A stretch of DNA of 64,000 nucleotides, taken from NCBI RefSeq assembly GCF_046035435.1, contig NZ_JBFNFH010000006.1; one strand, given 5' to 3'. The stretch comes from Helcococcus bovis. Lineage in GTDB: Bacteria; Bacillota; Clostridia; Tissierellales; Peptoniphilaceae. Positions 26,715 to 34,742 of this stretch are shown here, piece by piece. The first letter of the stretch is position 1. Each line of letters starts with the position of its first letter. Under the pieces are notes generated by a model that was given only the letters and a program-made list of their open reading frames with translations, made no database searches and was not told where the DNA came from. The translations under genes and the position numbers were made by a program.

Positions 26715-26749
26715 ATAATAACGCTTTTTAATATGGACATTCTAGGACA
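26715..26749 (-). promoter_or_regulatory. Second late-type promoter with TGTCC boxes
   Basis: TGTCC boxes (minus strand; plus 26735 and 26745, plus a weaker TGCCT at 26755) are 10 bp apart. TATTAT (26715-26720) lies 14 bases past the last box, the same spacing as at 23562. It starts right after the regulator gene stop. Confidence 0.65.
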
Positions 26750-26750
26750 T

Positions 26751-27191
26751 TTAAGGCATATTTAAAATATTAATTGGACTTTCTGGTATTTTACAATGTT
26801 CTAATGCTAAAGTATGCCATCTTCTAACTGTTCTTGAATCTGCATGTAAAACATATCCTATCTTTTCCCACGTGTAGTTATGAAGATATCTATATGTTAA
26901 AACCATCTTTTCATCAGTATTAATTACTTTAGTTATTGTTTCTCTTATTTGTTTCTTCAAATTAACTAATACTTTTACTTCTTCGTCTATTTGTCTACTC
27001 AGTTCATCTATCTTTTCAAGACTTTTTATAAAATGGGGTTCTGTTTTTCTACTTGTTTGAACTTTTTCATTTTCATAGTTTACTGAGGATATGCTTACTG
27101 CCATATCTTTTAATGTTTTTAATTCTAAAATCCTAGATTCAATTTTTCTATCAAGTCTATAGCTTTGACTTAAATATTCTTTTATATTCAT
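26751..27191 (-). CDS. Late transcription regulator, DUF1492/ArpU-type sigma-like
   Basis: I take ATG 27191 (MNIKEYLSQSYRLDRKIE, 146 aa); the ATG 12 bases earlier overlaps the AGGAGG-type site. The N-terminal half is coiled coil. The C-terminal half resembles sigma region 4: LTYRYLHNYTWEKIGYVL then ADSRTVRRWHTLALEH, a helix-turn-helix. Proteins of this class switch on packaging and structural operons in phages of Bacillota. The iterated TGTCM boxes immediately downstream and at 23582 are its likely targets (inference). Confidence 0.85.
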   Translation of the reverse strand: MNIKEYLSQSYRLDRKIESRILELKTLKDMAVSISSVNYENEKVQTSRKTEPHFIKSLEKIDELSRQIDEEVKVLVNLKKQIRETITKVINTDEKMVLTYRYLHNYTWEKIGYVLHADSRTVRRWHTLALEHCKIPESPINILNMP

Positions 27192-27234
27192 TCTTACCTC
27201 CATTATTTTTTGAGGTAAGTTCTCATAAGAACCT

Positions 27235-28578
27235 CTACTCTATTATTTTCTTTACCGCATTTATCAATGCTGATTGTGTTTTTTCTTTTCTTTGTAAAGC
27301 TTTAATAACCTCTTCATCCATTGTATTTTTCGTTATTATATGATGAATGACTACAGTTTCTTTTTGCCCTTGTCTATATAGTCTTGCATTTGTTTGTTGG
27401 TATAATTCTAAAGACCAAGTTAGACTAAACCAAATAAGTGTTGAACCACCAGCTTGTAAATTCAATCCATGACCTGCACTTGCTGGATGAATTACAGCTA
27501 TAGGTATTTCTCCTTTATTCCACCTTTTTAAATCTTTACTTTCTTTAAGTTCTACAACATCAAATCTTTCTTTTATTCTTTCTAAATCAGACTTAAACCA
27601 ATAAGCTATTAAAACAGGCTTACCATTTGCTCCCTCAATTAAATCCTCTAGTTTATCAAGCTTTCTATCATGAACTTTTATGTATTCCTTATTTTCTTTA
27701 TAAATTGATCCACTTGCTAGTTGTAATAGTTTATTTGAAAGAGCAGCTGCATTTATAACATCAATATCTTCTCCTTTTAGACTTACTACCATTTCATCTT
27801 TAAGTGTTTTATAAATTCCATATTCCTTTTCATCCATACTAACTTTTACATTATTTATGATAAGTTCTGGCATGTCTAAATAATCCATACTTTCCATAGA
27901 TACGGAAATATCTGATAATTTCCTATAAATCCTAGATTCTGTATCTTCTTTAGGTTTGTATGAAAATATTATTTGACCATTTCTTTTATCTGGAATAAAG
28001 TATTCATTTCTAAAATGAGTTATAAACTTTCCAAGCCTTTCACCCATATCAAGTATTCTAAATTGTGCCCATAAATCCATAAGACCATTACTTGCTGGAG
28101 TTCCAGTTAAACCAACTATTCTTTTTATCCTTGGTCTAACCTTAAGAAGTGATTTAAATCTTTTAGATTGGTGAGACTTAAAGGAGGATAGTTCATCAAT
28201 TACAACCATGTCAAAATTAAAAGAAAATCCACTTTTATTTACTAACCAATCTATATTTTCACGATTTATAATATAAATATCCGCTTTGTTCTCTAATGCT
28301 TTAAGCCTTTCTTTCTCACTTCCCATTACCAAAGAATACTCTAATTCTTTAAGATGATCCCACTTTTCTATTTCTTCAGCCCATGTATCTCTTGCAACAC
28401 GAAGAGGACCTATAACTAATACTTTAGAAACATCAAAGTAATCAAATAATAAAGAGTCAATTGCTGTAAGAGTTATACTAGTCTTTCCTAAACCCATGGA
28501 TAGAAATAAAGCAGATATCTTATTTTCTTCAATAAATCTAATAGCATATTCTTGATATTTATGAGGTATAAATTCCAT
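27235..28578 (-). CDS. SNF2-family DEAD/DEAH helicase
   Basis: The 447-residue protein has HKYQEYAIRFI (Q-like), Walker A LSMGLGKTSITL, VVIDELSSFKSHQSKRF (DE box), IVGLTGTPASNGLMDLW (III) and C-terminal PASAGHGLNLQAGGS and RLYRQGQKETVVIHHII (V-VI). This is the compact phage SNF2 helicase found beside VRR-NUC nucleases. It may remodel DNA in recombination or replication. It overlaps the VRR-NUC gene by 20 bases. Confidence 0.93.
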   Translation of the reverse strand: MEFIPHKYQEYAIRFIEENKISALFLSMGLGKTSITLTAIDSLLFDYFDVSKVLVIGPLRVARDTWAEEIEKWDHLKELEYSLVMGSEKERLKALENKADIYIINRENIDWLVNKSGFSFNFDMVVIDELSSFKSHQSKRFKSLLKVRPRIKRIVGLTGTPASNGLMDLWAQFRILDMGERLGKFITHFRNEYFIPDKRNGQIIFSYKPKEDTESRIYRKLSDISVSMESMDYLDMPELIINNVKVSMDEKEYGIYKTLKDEMVVSLKGEDIDVINAAALSNKLLQLASGSIYKENKEYIKVHDRKLDKLEDLIEGANGKPVLIAYWFKSDLERIKERFDVVELKESKDLKRWNKGEIPIAVIHPASAGHGLNLQAGGSTLIWFSLTWSLELYQQTNARLYRQGQKETVVIHHIITKNTMDEEVIKALQRKEKTQSALINAVKKIIE

Positions 28579-28840
28579 CTAACACATCCTTTATCTTTTC
28601 ATTTGAATCTATAACAAAAACCTTAAAACCTAAATTCTCAAATTCCTTTTTTCTTTTTTCTTGGAGAGGTCTAAGCTTTTTACCTGGTGCTTTTAGTTCT
28701 GCAAAATAAATTCTTCCTTTTGGAAATAAAAGAATTCTATCAGGCACACCATTCATGCTTGGTGATATAAATTTAAGACATAGACCTCTCATATCTTTTA
28801 CTTTCTTTACTAAATTTTTCTCTATATCTTTCTCCCTCAT
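28559..28840 (-). CDS. VRR-NUC domain nuclease
   Basis: The 93-residue protein is a single VRR-NUC (PD-(D/E)XK) domain: GLCLKFISPSMNGVPDRILL supplies the G-PD part and RIYFAELKAPGKKLRPLQ the E-x-K part. Phage members act as structure-specific nucleases, possibly Holliday junction resolvases. Coupling to the SNF2 gene by overlap supports joint action. Confidence 0.93.
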   Translation of the reverse strand: MREKDIEKNLVKKVKDMRGLCLKFISPSMNGVPDRILLFPKGRIYFAELKAPGKKLRPLQEKRKKEFENLGFKVFVIDSNEKIKDVLDGIYTS

Positions 28841-29084
28841 GTTAAGAATTACAAGTGAACAACAAGCACACTTTTTCCTATACGCGCGTGTACATGCGTA
28901 TACAAGTCCTATTTACTATATATAATACTATTACTACTTAAATAGATATTAGTTGTTCACTTGTTCAATACTCCTTTCAAACCTTATAATTTACCTATTT
29001 ATGAGATGTAACAAGTTTCGATACAACTTTTGAACATGGTGTGATTGTTCATCAATTTTTATGAACAACTTAATCACTACTTGT
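28841..29084. other. Repeat-rich intergenic region, candidate replication origin
   Basis: The 244-bp gap next to the primase-helicase holds a 13-bp perfect inverted repeat (28851-28863 / 28952-28964, core GTTGTTCACTTGT) and further TTGTTCA boxes at about 29045 and 29080. There is also a hairpin (29045-29068) and a 24-bp imperfect palindrome at 28879-28902 (TATACGC / GCGTATA arms). This could be an origin with iterons or an operator region. No coding sequence is seen. Confidence 0.5.
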
Positions 29085-31394
29085 TCACTTTTTATTCCTT
29101 ATATAAATTCTTTGTCTACCATAAATAGGTTGAGTTCTGTATCCTTCTCTTTTCCAACCTTCTATCTTTTTCATAATTGCTGCTATCGCATATGAGTCTT
29201 GAGGTTTTAATGCCGAAGGCTCCCTTCCAAAGCATTCAGCCCATATTTCTAAATTCGACACTTCCATTCTTACTTCACTACCTATACTCTCACCAAATTC
29301 CGTACCATTTAAGAAGTTTTTTCTTTCAAAAATAGATAACTCAGCCCAATTTTTAGGAAGTAACTTATCTAGATATTCTCTAATTATTCCTTCTCTATCA
29401 TCCGTTTCCATAGCTATATCTTGTTCATTCATTGCATATTTAGACTCTTCAGAAGATAAATATAACTTCTCCCCTTTTTTATATAAATAGATTGCTTCAG
29501 CCCAATACTGGCTAACATCTTCTTTGGTTATATCCCATGATTTCTTTTTACTTTCTCCACTAATCCTTATAGGCCAAAACCTTCTATTTCCAGTTATATC
29601 TCTTAAAAATCCACTTTCAGCATTAGTTGAACCAACTATAATACATTGTCTAGGGTGAGATTCAACATTTACCCCATAGGCTGCACGATACTTATCATCT
29701 TCACGAGATATAAAGGATTTAACTACTTCAACATCTGTCTTTCTCATTCCAGCAAGTTCACCCAATTCCAAAATCCAATATCCTTGTAGCTTTTCAGCTC
29801 CTGATTTATCTTTCATATCAGTTAAGGTTAAAGAATCTGAAAACCACCTACCTGAAAGTTTTGAGAAAAATGTAGATTTTCCTATCCCTTGTGGACCATT
29901 TAATATTGGCACTGAATCAAATTTTGTTCCTGGTTTATATATTCTAGCTACTGCTGCAACCATCATCTTTCTTGATACTGCTTTTGTGTAAATAGTATCT
30001 TCTGCACCAAAGTAATCAATAAATAAATCCTCAATTCTTTTTACTCCATCCCATTCTGGTAAAGATTCAAGGTATTCTTTAATCGGATGGTATCTTCTTT
30101 CACTTGCTACCGCTTGTAGGGCATCTTTTGTCTTAGTTGGAGTATACACTCCATATTTACTTGATAGATAAACCTTAAGAGATGCATTATCTGTATCATT
30201 CCATCCGGGTTTTATTTGTTTCCATGGAAGGTCTCCTTTTGCATCTATTCCATCTCTATGAGAATTAAAAGCTATGCTCTTTAAGTTTTTATCATGCCTA
30301 AAAATGCATACTAAATTATCAAGTGTTTCTCTTACATTTCCCCTTTTATCAAGTTCTAATAGTGTCATCCAATCATCTTCATCAAAATCTTCTGTTATTT
30401 CTTTTTCTCTTTCAGAAAAGATTGTCTTTTTAACTTCTTCATCCGATACTGCAAAAGCAGCCATAAGCTTAAATGATTCTTTTTCATCTATATCACTAAA
30501 TCTATGAACTCTTACTAAATCAAAAGCGTTTAATAACTTACTACATGCTGGATCTGTAGCATGGTGTGAATAAGAAAACTTACCATCAAAAACCTGCACA
30601 CCAGCTTGAGAATCAGCTGGTATATAGTCATATCTTCCTTCTATAGCTGATGGTTCATAAATATCAGATAGAAACTTTTCAATAACATCATCAATGCTAT
30701 AGGTACGACAAAATGCACCAACAACTCCTTCTTTTATAAGTGGGTCTTTTTGATGCTTAACACTTTTATTAATAATTTCAGACTGTCTTGATGAAACTGG
30801 CCAAGTAGTTACATCCTTCCAATCATCATATAAAGATAAATACTTATCTGGATCTAGGAAACTTCCATCTTGTTTTTCAAAAATGAAATCTCCATTTTTA
30901 GGAGTTGATGGCCAGTACATTAACCTTTCAGGCTCATAAGTTGTATCGTCAAAATAGTCAATTCCTATTTCCTTTGCAACCATTCTAGATACTGCTGAAT
31001 ACTCATCAGCTGAAATATCTCTACCAAGTGGGATAACAAGCCTTAGTCTTGGATTTTCTTTTGTATGCTTATGTGTGGAATATATAAGACAAGCAAATGG
31101 AAAAAACATACTTATTTCATCCCAAATAGTGGTAGTTGAATAATCCATATCAAGAGTTAACATAGACCTTTTTATAACATTACCTTTTTTTCTCCTACCA
31201 TCTTTGAGGTGACCTCCAACGAAGCCACCTACATCCTTGATGTTATCTTGGTCTACTTTTTTCATCTTTCTATACTCATCAACAGTTTCAGTAGTTCTTT
31301 GAGTCTTTGATACCTTTTTAGAAAAATCCTCCCAAGTTATATCGGAGTTTTTCCACTTTTTATCCATACGACTATTACCATATGCTATTTTCAT
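29085..31394 (-). CDS. Primase-helicase (VapE/DUF5906-type with N-terminal primase-like domain)
   Basis: The 769-residue protein has an N-terminal primase-like region (~1-200; MLTLDMDYSTTTIWDE, then NPRLRLVIPLGRDIS, with acidic metal-type residues). The C-terminal VapE helicase domain (~430-690) has Walker A LNGPQGIGKSTFFSKL, acidic WILELGELAGMRK and sensor IIVGSTNAESGFLRD. It should start and drive phage DNA replication. Start ATG follows AAGGAGGTCTTAA inside the end of the DUF4406 gene. No phage DNA polymerase gene was found nearby. Confidence 0.88.
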   Translation of the reverse strand: MKIAYGNSRMDKKWKNSDITWEDFSKKVSKTQRTTETVDEYRKMKKVDQDNIKDVGGFVGGHLKDGRRKKGNVIKRSMLTLDMDYSTTTIWDEISMFFPFACLIYSTHKHTKENPRLRLVIPLGRDISADEYSAVSRMVAKEIGIDYFDDTTYEPERLMYWPSTPKNGDFIFEKQDGSFLDPDKYLSLYDDWKDVTTWPVSSRQSEIINKSVKHQKDPLIKEGVVGAFCRTYSIDDVIEKFLSDIYEPSAIEGRYDYIPADSQAGVQVFDGKFSYSHHATDPACSKLLNAFDLVRVHRFSDIDEKESFKLMAAFAVSDEEVKKTIFSEREKEITEDFDEDDWMTLLELDKRGNVRETLDNLVCIFRHDKNLKSIAFNSHRDGIDAKGDLPWKQIKPGWNDTDNASLKVYLSSKYGVYTPTKTKDALQAVASERRYHPIKEYLESLPEWDGVKRIEDLFIDYFGAEDTIYTKAVSRKMMVAAVARIYKPGTKFDSVPILNGPQGIGKSTFFSKLSGRWFSDSLTLTDMKDKSGAEKLQGYWILELGELAGMRKTDVEVVKSFISREDDKYRAAYGVNVESHPRQCIIVGSTNAESGFLRDITGNRRFWPIRISGESKKKSWDITKEDVSQYWAEAIYLYKKGEKLYLSSEESKYAMNEQDIAMETDDREGIIREYLDKLLPKNWAELSIFERKNFLNGTEFGESIGSEVRMEVSNLEIWAECFGREPSALKPQDSYAIAAIMKKIEGWKREGYRTQPIYGRQRIYIRNKK

Positions 31395-31743
31395 TTAAGA
31401 CCTCCTTGTAGTCATCATTAAAGAATCTAATTGTTTTCTTTCTTCTTTTTGCAACTTCAAGTTCTTCTCTCATTCCTTTGGTAATTTTCTCTCCTAAAAC
31501 CCAAACTTCATCACACTTACTTAAGATTACAATGTCCATAAAGATTGCTTTTTCTCTTTCTTCTTTTTTCTTATCATCCATAAATGGAAATAGAAGATGT
31601 GGCGTTATTGGTATTGCTCCTTTTTTATACAAGAAGTCTGCAAACTCTTTAGCCCTTTTAATATTTCCCTTTAGATCTCCACTAAAGGGTGAGCAAATAT
31701 ATACCAGTGGCATATATGGATATTTTCTATTTGTTTTTGTCAT
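31375..31743 (-). CDS. DUF4406 nucleoside 2-deoxyribosyltransferase-like protein
   Basis: The 122-residue protein has a Rossmann-like start PLVYICSPFSGDLKGNIKRA, then IPITPHLLFPF and CDEVWVLGEKITKGMREEL. This matches DUF4406-type relatives of nucleoside deoxyribosyltransferases. It may act on nucleotides during phage growth. Catalysis is unproven. It overlaps the primase-helicase start by 20 bases. Confidence 0.8.
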   Translation of the reverse strand: MTKTNRKYPYMPLVYICSPFSGDLKGNIKRAKEFADFLYKKGAIPITPHLLFPFMDDKKKEEREKAIFMDIVILSKCDEVWVLGEKITKGMREELEVAKRRKKTIRFFNDDYKEVLNENSIW

Positions 31744-31763
31744 CTATATGACCTCCCTACTTT

Positions 31764-32375
31764 TCATTTAAGACCCTTTATAGCCTCTATTAAGTAGCCT
31801 TCTCGGATATCAAAATCGGACGCTTCAAGCTCTTTTTTTAATTTTTTTGTAGCACGATTTAATTTCTTTGATATATTATTTTCAACTCTATCAAGAAGTT
31901 TTTTGTATTCTTTATCTGTCATGCCATCTTCTCTTTTAGTAGTTTTTCTTGCATATTCTCTAATAGGTACATCATGAAATTTAATTTGAATAAAAAGTTC
32001 TGCCCATTCTTTTTTGTTTACAAAGTATTCTCGAATAGCCACTTCTATTTCTTTAATTTCTTTTTCTTTTTGATATGCTGATTCGTTTTTATTAAAAATT
32101 CTTTCATCTAAAATCTCTTCAATTAAAGGTTCATAAGATTCCAATATTCCTGTTTCACTATCAGCTTTCTTTTTTGAATAGCCGCGATGCCTATTAAATT
32201 TATGCCAATTATTGTATTCTGGACGATTAAACTCTTTATTAAACTCTTCTTGAATTTTCTCCTGCAAGTCTTCATCATCCACTAGGTCTACATTTAAAAA
32301 ATCCTTCATTTCTTCCATGTCTACTAATACTTCTTGCTTTGTGTTTTCATATCTAATAATTAATGTTTGTTTCAT
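31764..32375 (-). CDS. Sigma-factor-like phage early protein
   Basis: The 203-residue protein is highly charged and helical. Its N-terminus is acidic (MEEMKDFLNVDLVDDEDLQE). The C-terminal ~90 residues have a sigma region-4-like feel (FHDVPIREYARKTTK, then NISKKLNRATKKLKKEL). Similar proteins sit early in clostridial phages. Regulatory function is inferred. An AAAGGAGATTTAA site precedes the ATG, downstream of the structured leader at 32407-32533. Confidence 0.6.
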   Translation of the reverse strand: MKQTLIIRYENTKQEVLVDMEEMKDFLNVDLVDDEDLQEKIQEEFNKEFNRPEYNNWHKFNRHRGYSKKKADSETGILESYEPLIEEILDERIFNKNESAYQKEKEIKEIEVAIREYFVNKKEWAELFIQIKFHDVPIREYARKTTKREDGMTDKEYKKLLDRVENNISKKLNRATKKLKKELEASDFDIREGYLIEAIKGLK

Positions 32376-32406
32376 TTAAATCTCCTTTGAAATTTCTTTT
32401 TTCTCT

Positions 32407-32533
32407 GGGGATTCAAATGAATTCGCTTTATATGGCATAAAAAATACGCATTAGAAATAAAGGTTATTCAACAAAACTAACAAGTCTTTTCTGACTTTAT
32501 AGTTTTATTTGAATCCCCCAATCCTAATGCGCA
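32407..32533 (-). ncRNA. Structured leader with pseudoknot-type interleaved stems
   Basis: Three pairings are seen. P1 is a perfect 12-bp stem (32407-32418 with 32507-32518). P2 is a 10-bp stem (32445-32454 with 32524-32533) whose only non-Watson-Crick pair is G-U in minus-strand RNA but A-C in plus-strand RNA. P3 is a nested hairpin (32473-32486 with 32493-32506, 12 of 14 paired). P1 and P2 interleave, so they form a pseudoknot or compete. The element lies after a terminator and ~30 bases before the sigma-like gene. I match it to no known RNA family. Confidence 0.6.
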
Positions 32534-32558
32534 TCTCAGATTCGAGAATTATTTAATT

Positions 32559-32607
32559 AAAAAAAATCGCCTGGTTACTAAAATTTCTTTTAATAACTCA
32601 GGCGATT
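32559..32607 (-). terminator. Strong intrinsic terminator
   Basis: Minus strand: AATCGCCTG-type arm (32599-32607) pairs with CAGGCGATT (32565-32573), extended by TTA/TAA pairs, followed by eight T. It ends the short 60-aa gene transcript before the structured leader. Confidence 0.9.
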
Positions 32608-32642
32608 CGATAGTTCACTTTGTGACTTCACTGCTCAGTAGC

Positions 32643-32825
32643 TTATTTTTCATTTTTCTTTATTCTTTGAATTTGTAAAATGACATCTTTTAAAGGAATA
32701 GATCTAATGGTATTTTTTACTTTATATTCTAATATTTCTTCACCATTTTCATCTATTACATAGTCAAATACACGTTTACGTCTTCCATACTCTACCTTAA
32801 TAATCTCGTGTCTTTTAAGGTCCAT
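32643..32825 (-). CDS. Small early phage protein, unknown (60 aa)
   Basis: The protein reads MDLKRHEIIKVEYGRRKRVF and ends in a basic helix (LQIQRIKKNEK). A GGAGGATCT site precedes the ATG. It is the first gene behind the early promoter at 32936-32964. Small basic early proteins are often DNA-binding; no family is recognised. Confidence 0.65.
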   Translation of the reverse strand: MDLKRHEIIKVEYGRRKRVFDYVIDENGEEILEYKVKNTIRSIPLKDVILQIQRIKKNEK

Positions 32826-32906
32826 AGATCCTCCTTCATCAAATTTTTATTTCTTTGCCTTTAAACGGGTTTGATGGCGAAGGCAATAAAGTTATATATT
32901 TAAAAA

Positions 32907-32964
32907 AGAACATTTGTTCGTTTTTTTATATTTTAATTATATATACTTTAAATTTTTATTTCAA
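32907..32964 (-). promoter_or_regulatory. Early phage promoter with LexA-like operator
   Basis: Minus strand: TTGAAA (32959-32964), 17-bp spacer, TATAAT (32936-32941). Just downstream, about +9 to +22, lies CGAACAAATGTTCT (32907-32920), which fits the Gram-positive LexA box GAAC-N4-GTTC. The placement suits repression relieved by SOS. It could also be bound by a phage repressor. Confidence 0.65.
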
Positions 32965-33115
32965 TATTATGGATAAGTCTATTCTATTGTCATTATTTAT
33001 TTTCATTGAAATTATGCTACTTATATTCTGAGTTATTTTCTGATATATATTACAAAAATTTAATATTTTGCAATATATATCTTTAATTAAATAGGCGTGT
33101 TATTCAAACACTCCT

Positions 33116-33247
33116 CTATCTTTTTCTAGTTTGTGACAAAGCACTACCAGCAACAGATTTAGATGTCTTACTATATCGGCCATCCCTTAAAATCTTGCTT
33201 GCTTTAGTAGCAATCTTTTTTGATGTCTGCTTTTTATTTTTAGACAT
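33116..33247 (-). CDS. Small basic protein with VAGSALSQ motif (43 aa)
   Basis: An open frame starts at ATG 33247 behind AGGAAGGAGGAAAGACTT, a near-perfect binding site. The product is very basic: it starts MSKNKKQTSKKIATKASKIL and ends with SVAGSALSQTRKR. Similar short Lys/Ser/Ala-rich proteins with a GSALSQ end occur widely in bacteria and mobile DNA; their job is unknown to me. It lies between the phage early promoter and the defence operon, transcribed away from the latter. Confidence 0.7.
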   Translation of the reverse strand: MSKNKKQTSKKIATKASKILRDGRYSKTSKSVAGSALSQTRKR

Positions 33248-33405
33248 AAGTCTTTCCTCCTTCCTATTTACAACAAAAATATTCACCCACTTTTTATAGT
33301 TGGAAATTAATATTTTCCAATTCGCTATTAAATTTTCTCTATGAATTATAATTATCTTTTAACAACGAAACTTATAGCTTTTTAAATAAAACTGCAAGAT
33401 TTATC

Positions 33406-33464
33406 AATTTAAGATTGGTAAATACCAATTTGAAATTGTAGTGATATTTAATTATTGATATAAT
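33406..33464 (+). promoter_or_regulatory. Promoter and dyad operator of the ABC-3C/R-M operon
   Basis: TTGTAG (33436-33441), a 17-bp spacer and TATAAT (33459-33464) precede the defence operon. Touching the -35 is a 32-bp dyad, 33406-33437: arms AATTT and ATTGGTA mirrored as TACCAAT and AAATT around AA. It is a good candidate site for the operon-encoded Xre protein (inference). Confidence 0.6.
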
Positions 33465-33538
33465 ATATTTAAACAATTCCTTCTCTCATTGATTACATTA
33501 ATAATACACAATGCCCCTATGCAAAATTAGATACTTTG

Positions 33539-33562
33539 GGACAACATAGGACAAATAGGACA
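33539..33562 (+). repeat. Triple GGACA repeat in the operon leader
   Basis: GGACA starts at 33539, 33549 and 33558 (10 and 9 bp apart), ending just before the binding site of the first defence gene. Read on the minus strand these are TGTCC boxes like those of the two prophage late promoters. Confidence 0.6.
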
Positions 33563-33581
33563 AAAATAAGGAGGTGTAATA

Positions 33582-34742
33582 ATGCTATTTGTAGAATTAG
33601 CTCATGCTATTCATCCATATCTCATGAAGGATGGTGATGTTCCTTCTTTTATGAGGGATCTCATCCAAAGAATTTGTGATATACCTGAAGATGAATGGTA
33701 CACAAAAAAAGATCCATCTTCTGATGAAAAATACAAAGATGGATCTTTAAGAAAATTTTATACGCGAGGTCTTACAAAAAAGCTTGCTAAAAATATGCTT
33801 GATAAGCTTACTCGTAAAAACTTTATAGATTCTTTAAATTATGATGATTATGCTACTGATGTAAGTGAAGTTAATAGACAATCTTTAGCAAAAGCTATTG
33901 ATCCTTTTACCGCCACAGATGTTGATGAAGATAATGTAGCTGATGTACTTTTTGACTTACTAAAGCTTTCTCTTGAATACACAGTTAATCCCGACCTTGA
34001 AAAAGATAGAGTACTAAAAAAAGCAACTACTTTTTCAAATAAAGCAAAAATAAATTATGGTCCAAAGTTGTTGGAGGATTGCAAGTACACTTGTTCAAAA
34101 CCAGACTGTGGTAATAATCTTCTTACTGTAACTTCGGATAATCAAAGTACAGATGATTTTGAAATAATTAAAATATCAGGTAATGAAAATACTTATAATA
34201 ATCTACTAGCTTTCTGTCATGATTGTTTTAATTCATATACCTTGAAACATACTAAAACAGATGAAAGAGAATTAAAAAAAATAAAATCCTTGCAATCACA
34301 AACAAATGAGGCAAGGCAAACATTAAAGACAGTGGATGTAGAACATGGTATAAGGAAAGTCATTGAAAATTTGAAAAGAGCAAAACAAAGTGATTTTAAG
34401 AGTTTAAATTATACACCAGTATTTATTGAGCAAAAAATTGAGTCCCAGAGTAATTATTTTTTATACACGGAAGTTATTAACAATGTAACTAAATTTTATA
34501 AAATTATAGATGATGCTATGAAAGAAGCTGTGAAAGCAAAATGTTTCGATGACGATCTTCTTCGTGCTCAAATAAAAGCTTCCTATAGGAGATTAGAAGA
34601 TAAGAAAATCCCAAAGGAACTCATTTATCAATCTTTAGCAGAGAGATTAAATCAAATAACTAAACAAAATATACGCTATTGTTATATAGTTATTTCATAT
34701 TTTATCCAATCCTGTGAGGTGTTCAATGCTACTACCAAATAA
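33582..34742 (+). CDS. ABC-3C system large component with degenerate HNH-like zinc domain
   Basis: The 386-residue protein has a conserved-looking N-terminal domain (AHAIHPYLMKDGDVPSFMRD). A middle zinc site follows: CSKPDC at ~170 and CHDC at ~215, with NNLLAFCHDCFNSYTLKHT. This is the layout of an HNH treble-clef, but the expected catalytic His pair is replaced (FEIIKI), so it may bind rather than cut. The C-terminal ~170 residues are helical. It starts behind AAGGAGGTGTAAT and overlaps the middle-component gene. By context it is the effector or sensor of an ABC-three-component system. Confidence 0.6.
   Translation: MLFVELAHAIHPYLMKDGDVPSFMRDLIQRICDIPEDEWYTKKDPSSDEKYKDGSLRKFYTRGLTKKLAKNMLDKLTRKNFIDSLNYDDYATDVSEVNRQSLAKAIDPFTATDVDEDNVADVLFDLLKLSLEYTVNPDLEKDRVLKKATTFSNKAKINYGPKLLEDCKYTCSKPDCGNNLLTVTSDNQSTDDFEIIKISGNENTYNNLLAFCHDCFNSYTLKHTKTDERELKKIKSLQSQTNEARQTLKTVDVEHGIRKVIENLKRAKQSDFKSLNYTPVFIEQKIESQSNYFLYTEVINNVTKFYKIIDDAMKEAVKAKCFDDDLLRAQIKASYRRLEDKKIPKELIYQSLAERLNQITKQNIRYCYIVISYFIQSCEVFNATTK

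Larger units (their letters stand above)
1..32964 (-). mobile_element. Siphovirus-type prophage (left end outside window)
   Basis: A contiguous block of phage genes runs on the minus strand: early replication genes at the right, then late regulator, packaging, head and tail genes at the left. Gene order matches HK97-type cos siphoviruses of Bacillota. One gene, at 23682, runs the other way. The right limit is set at the early promoter near 32.96 kb; no attachment repeat was found, so that limit is inferred. Integrase, CI repressor, holin and endolysin were not seen in the window and may lie to the left or be lost. Confidence 0.9.
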
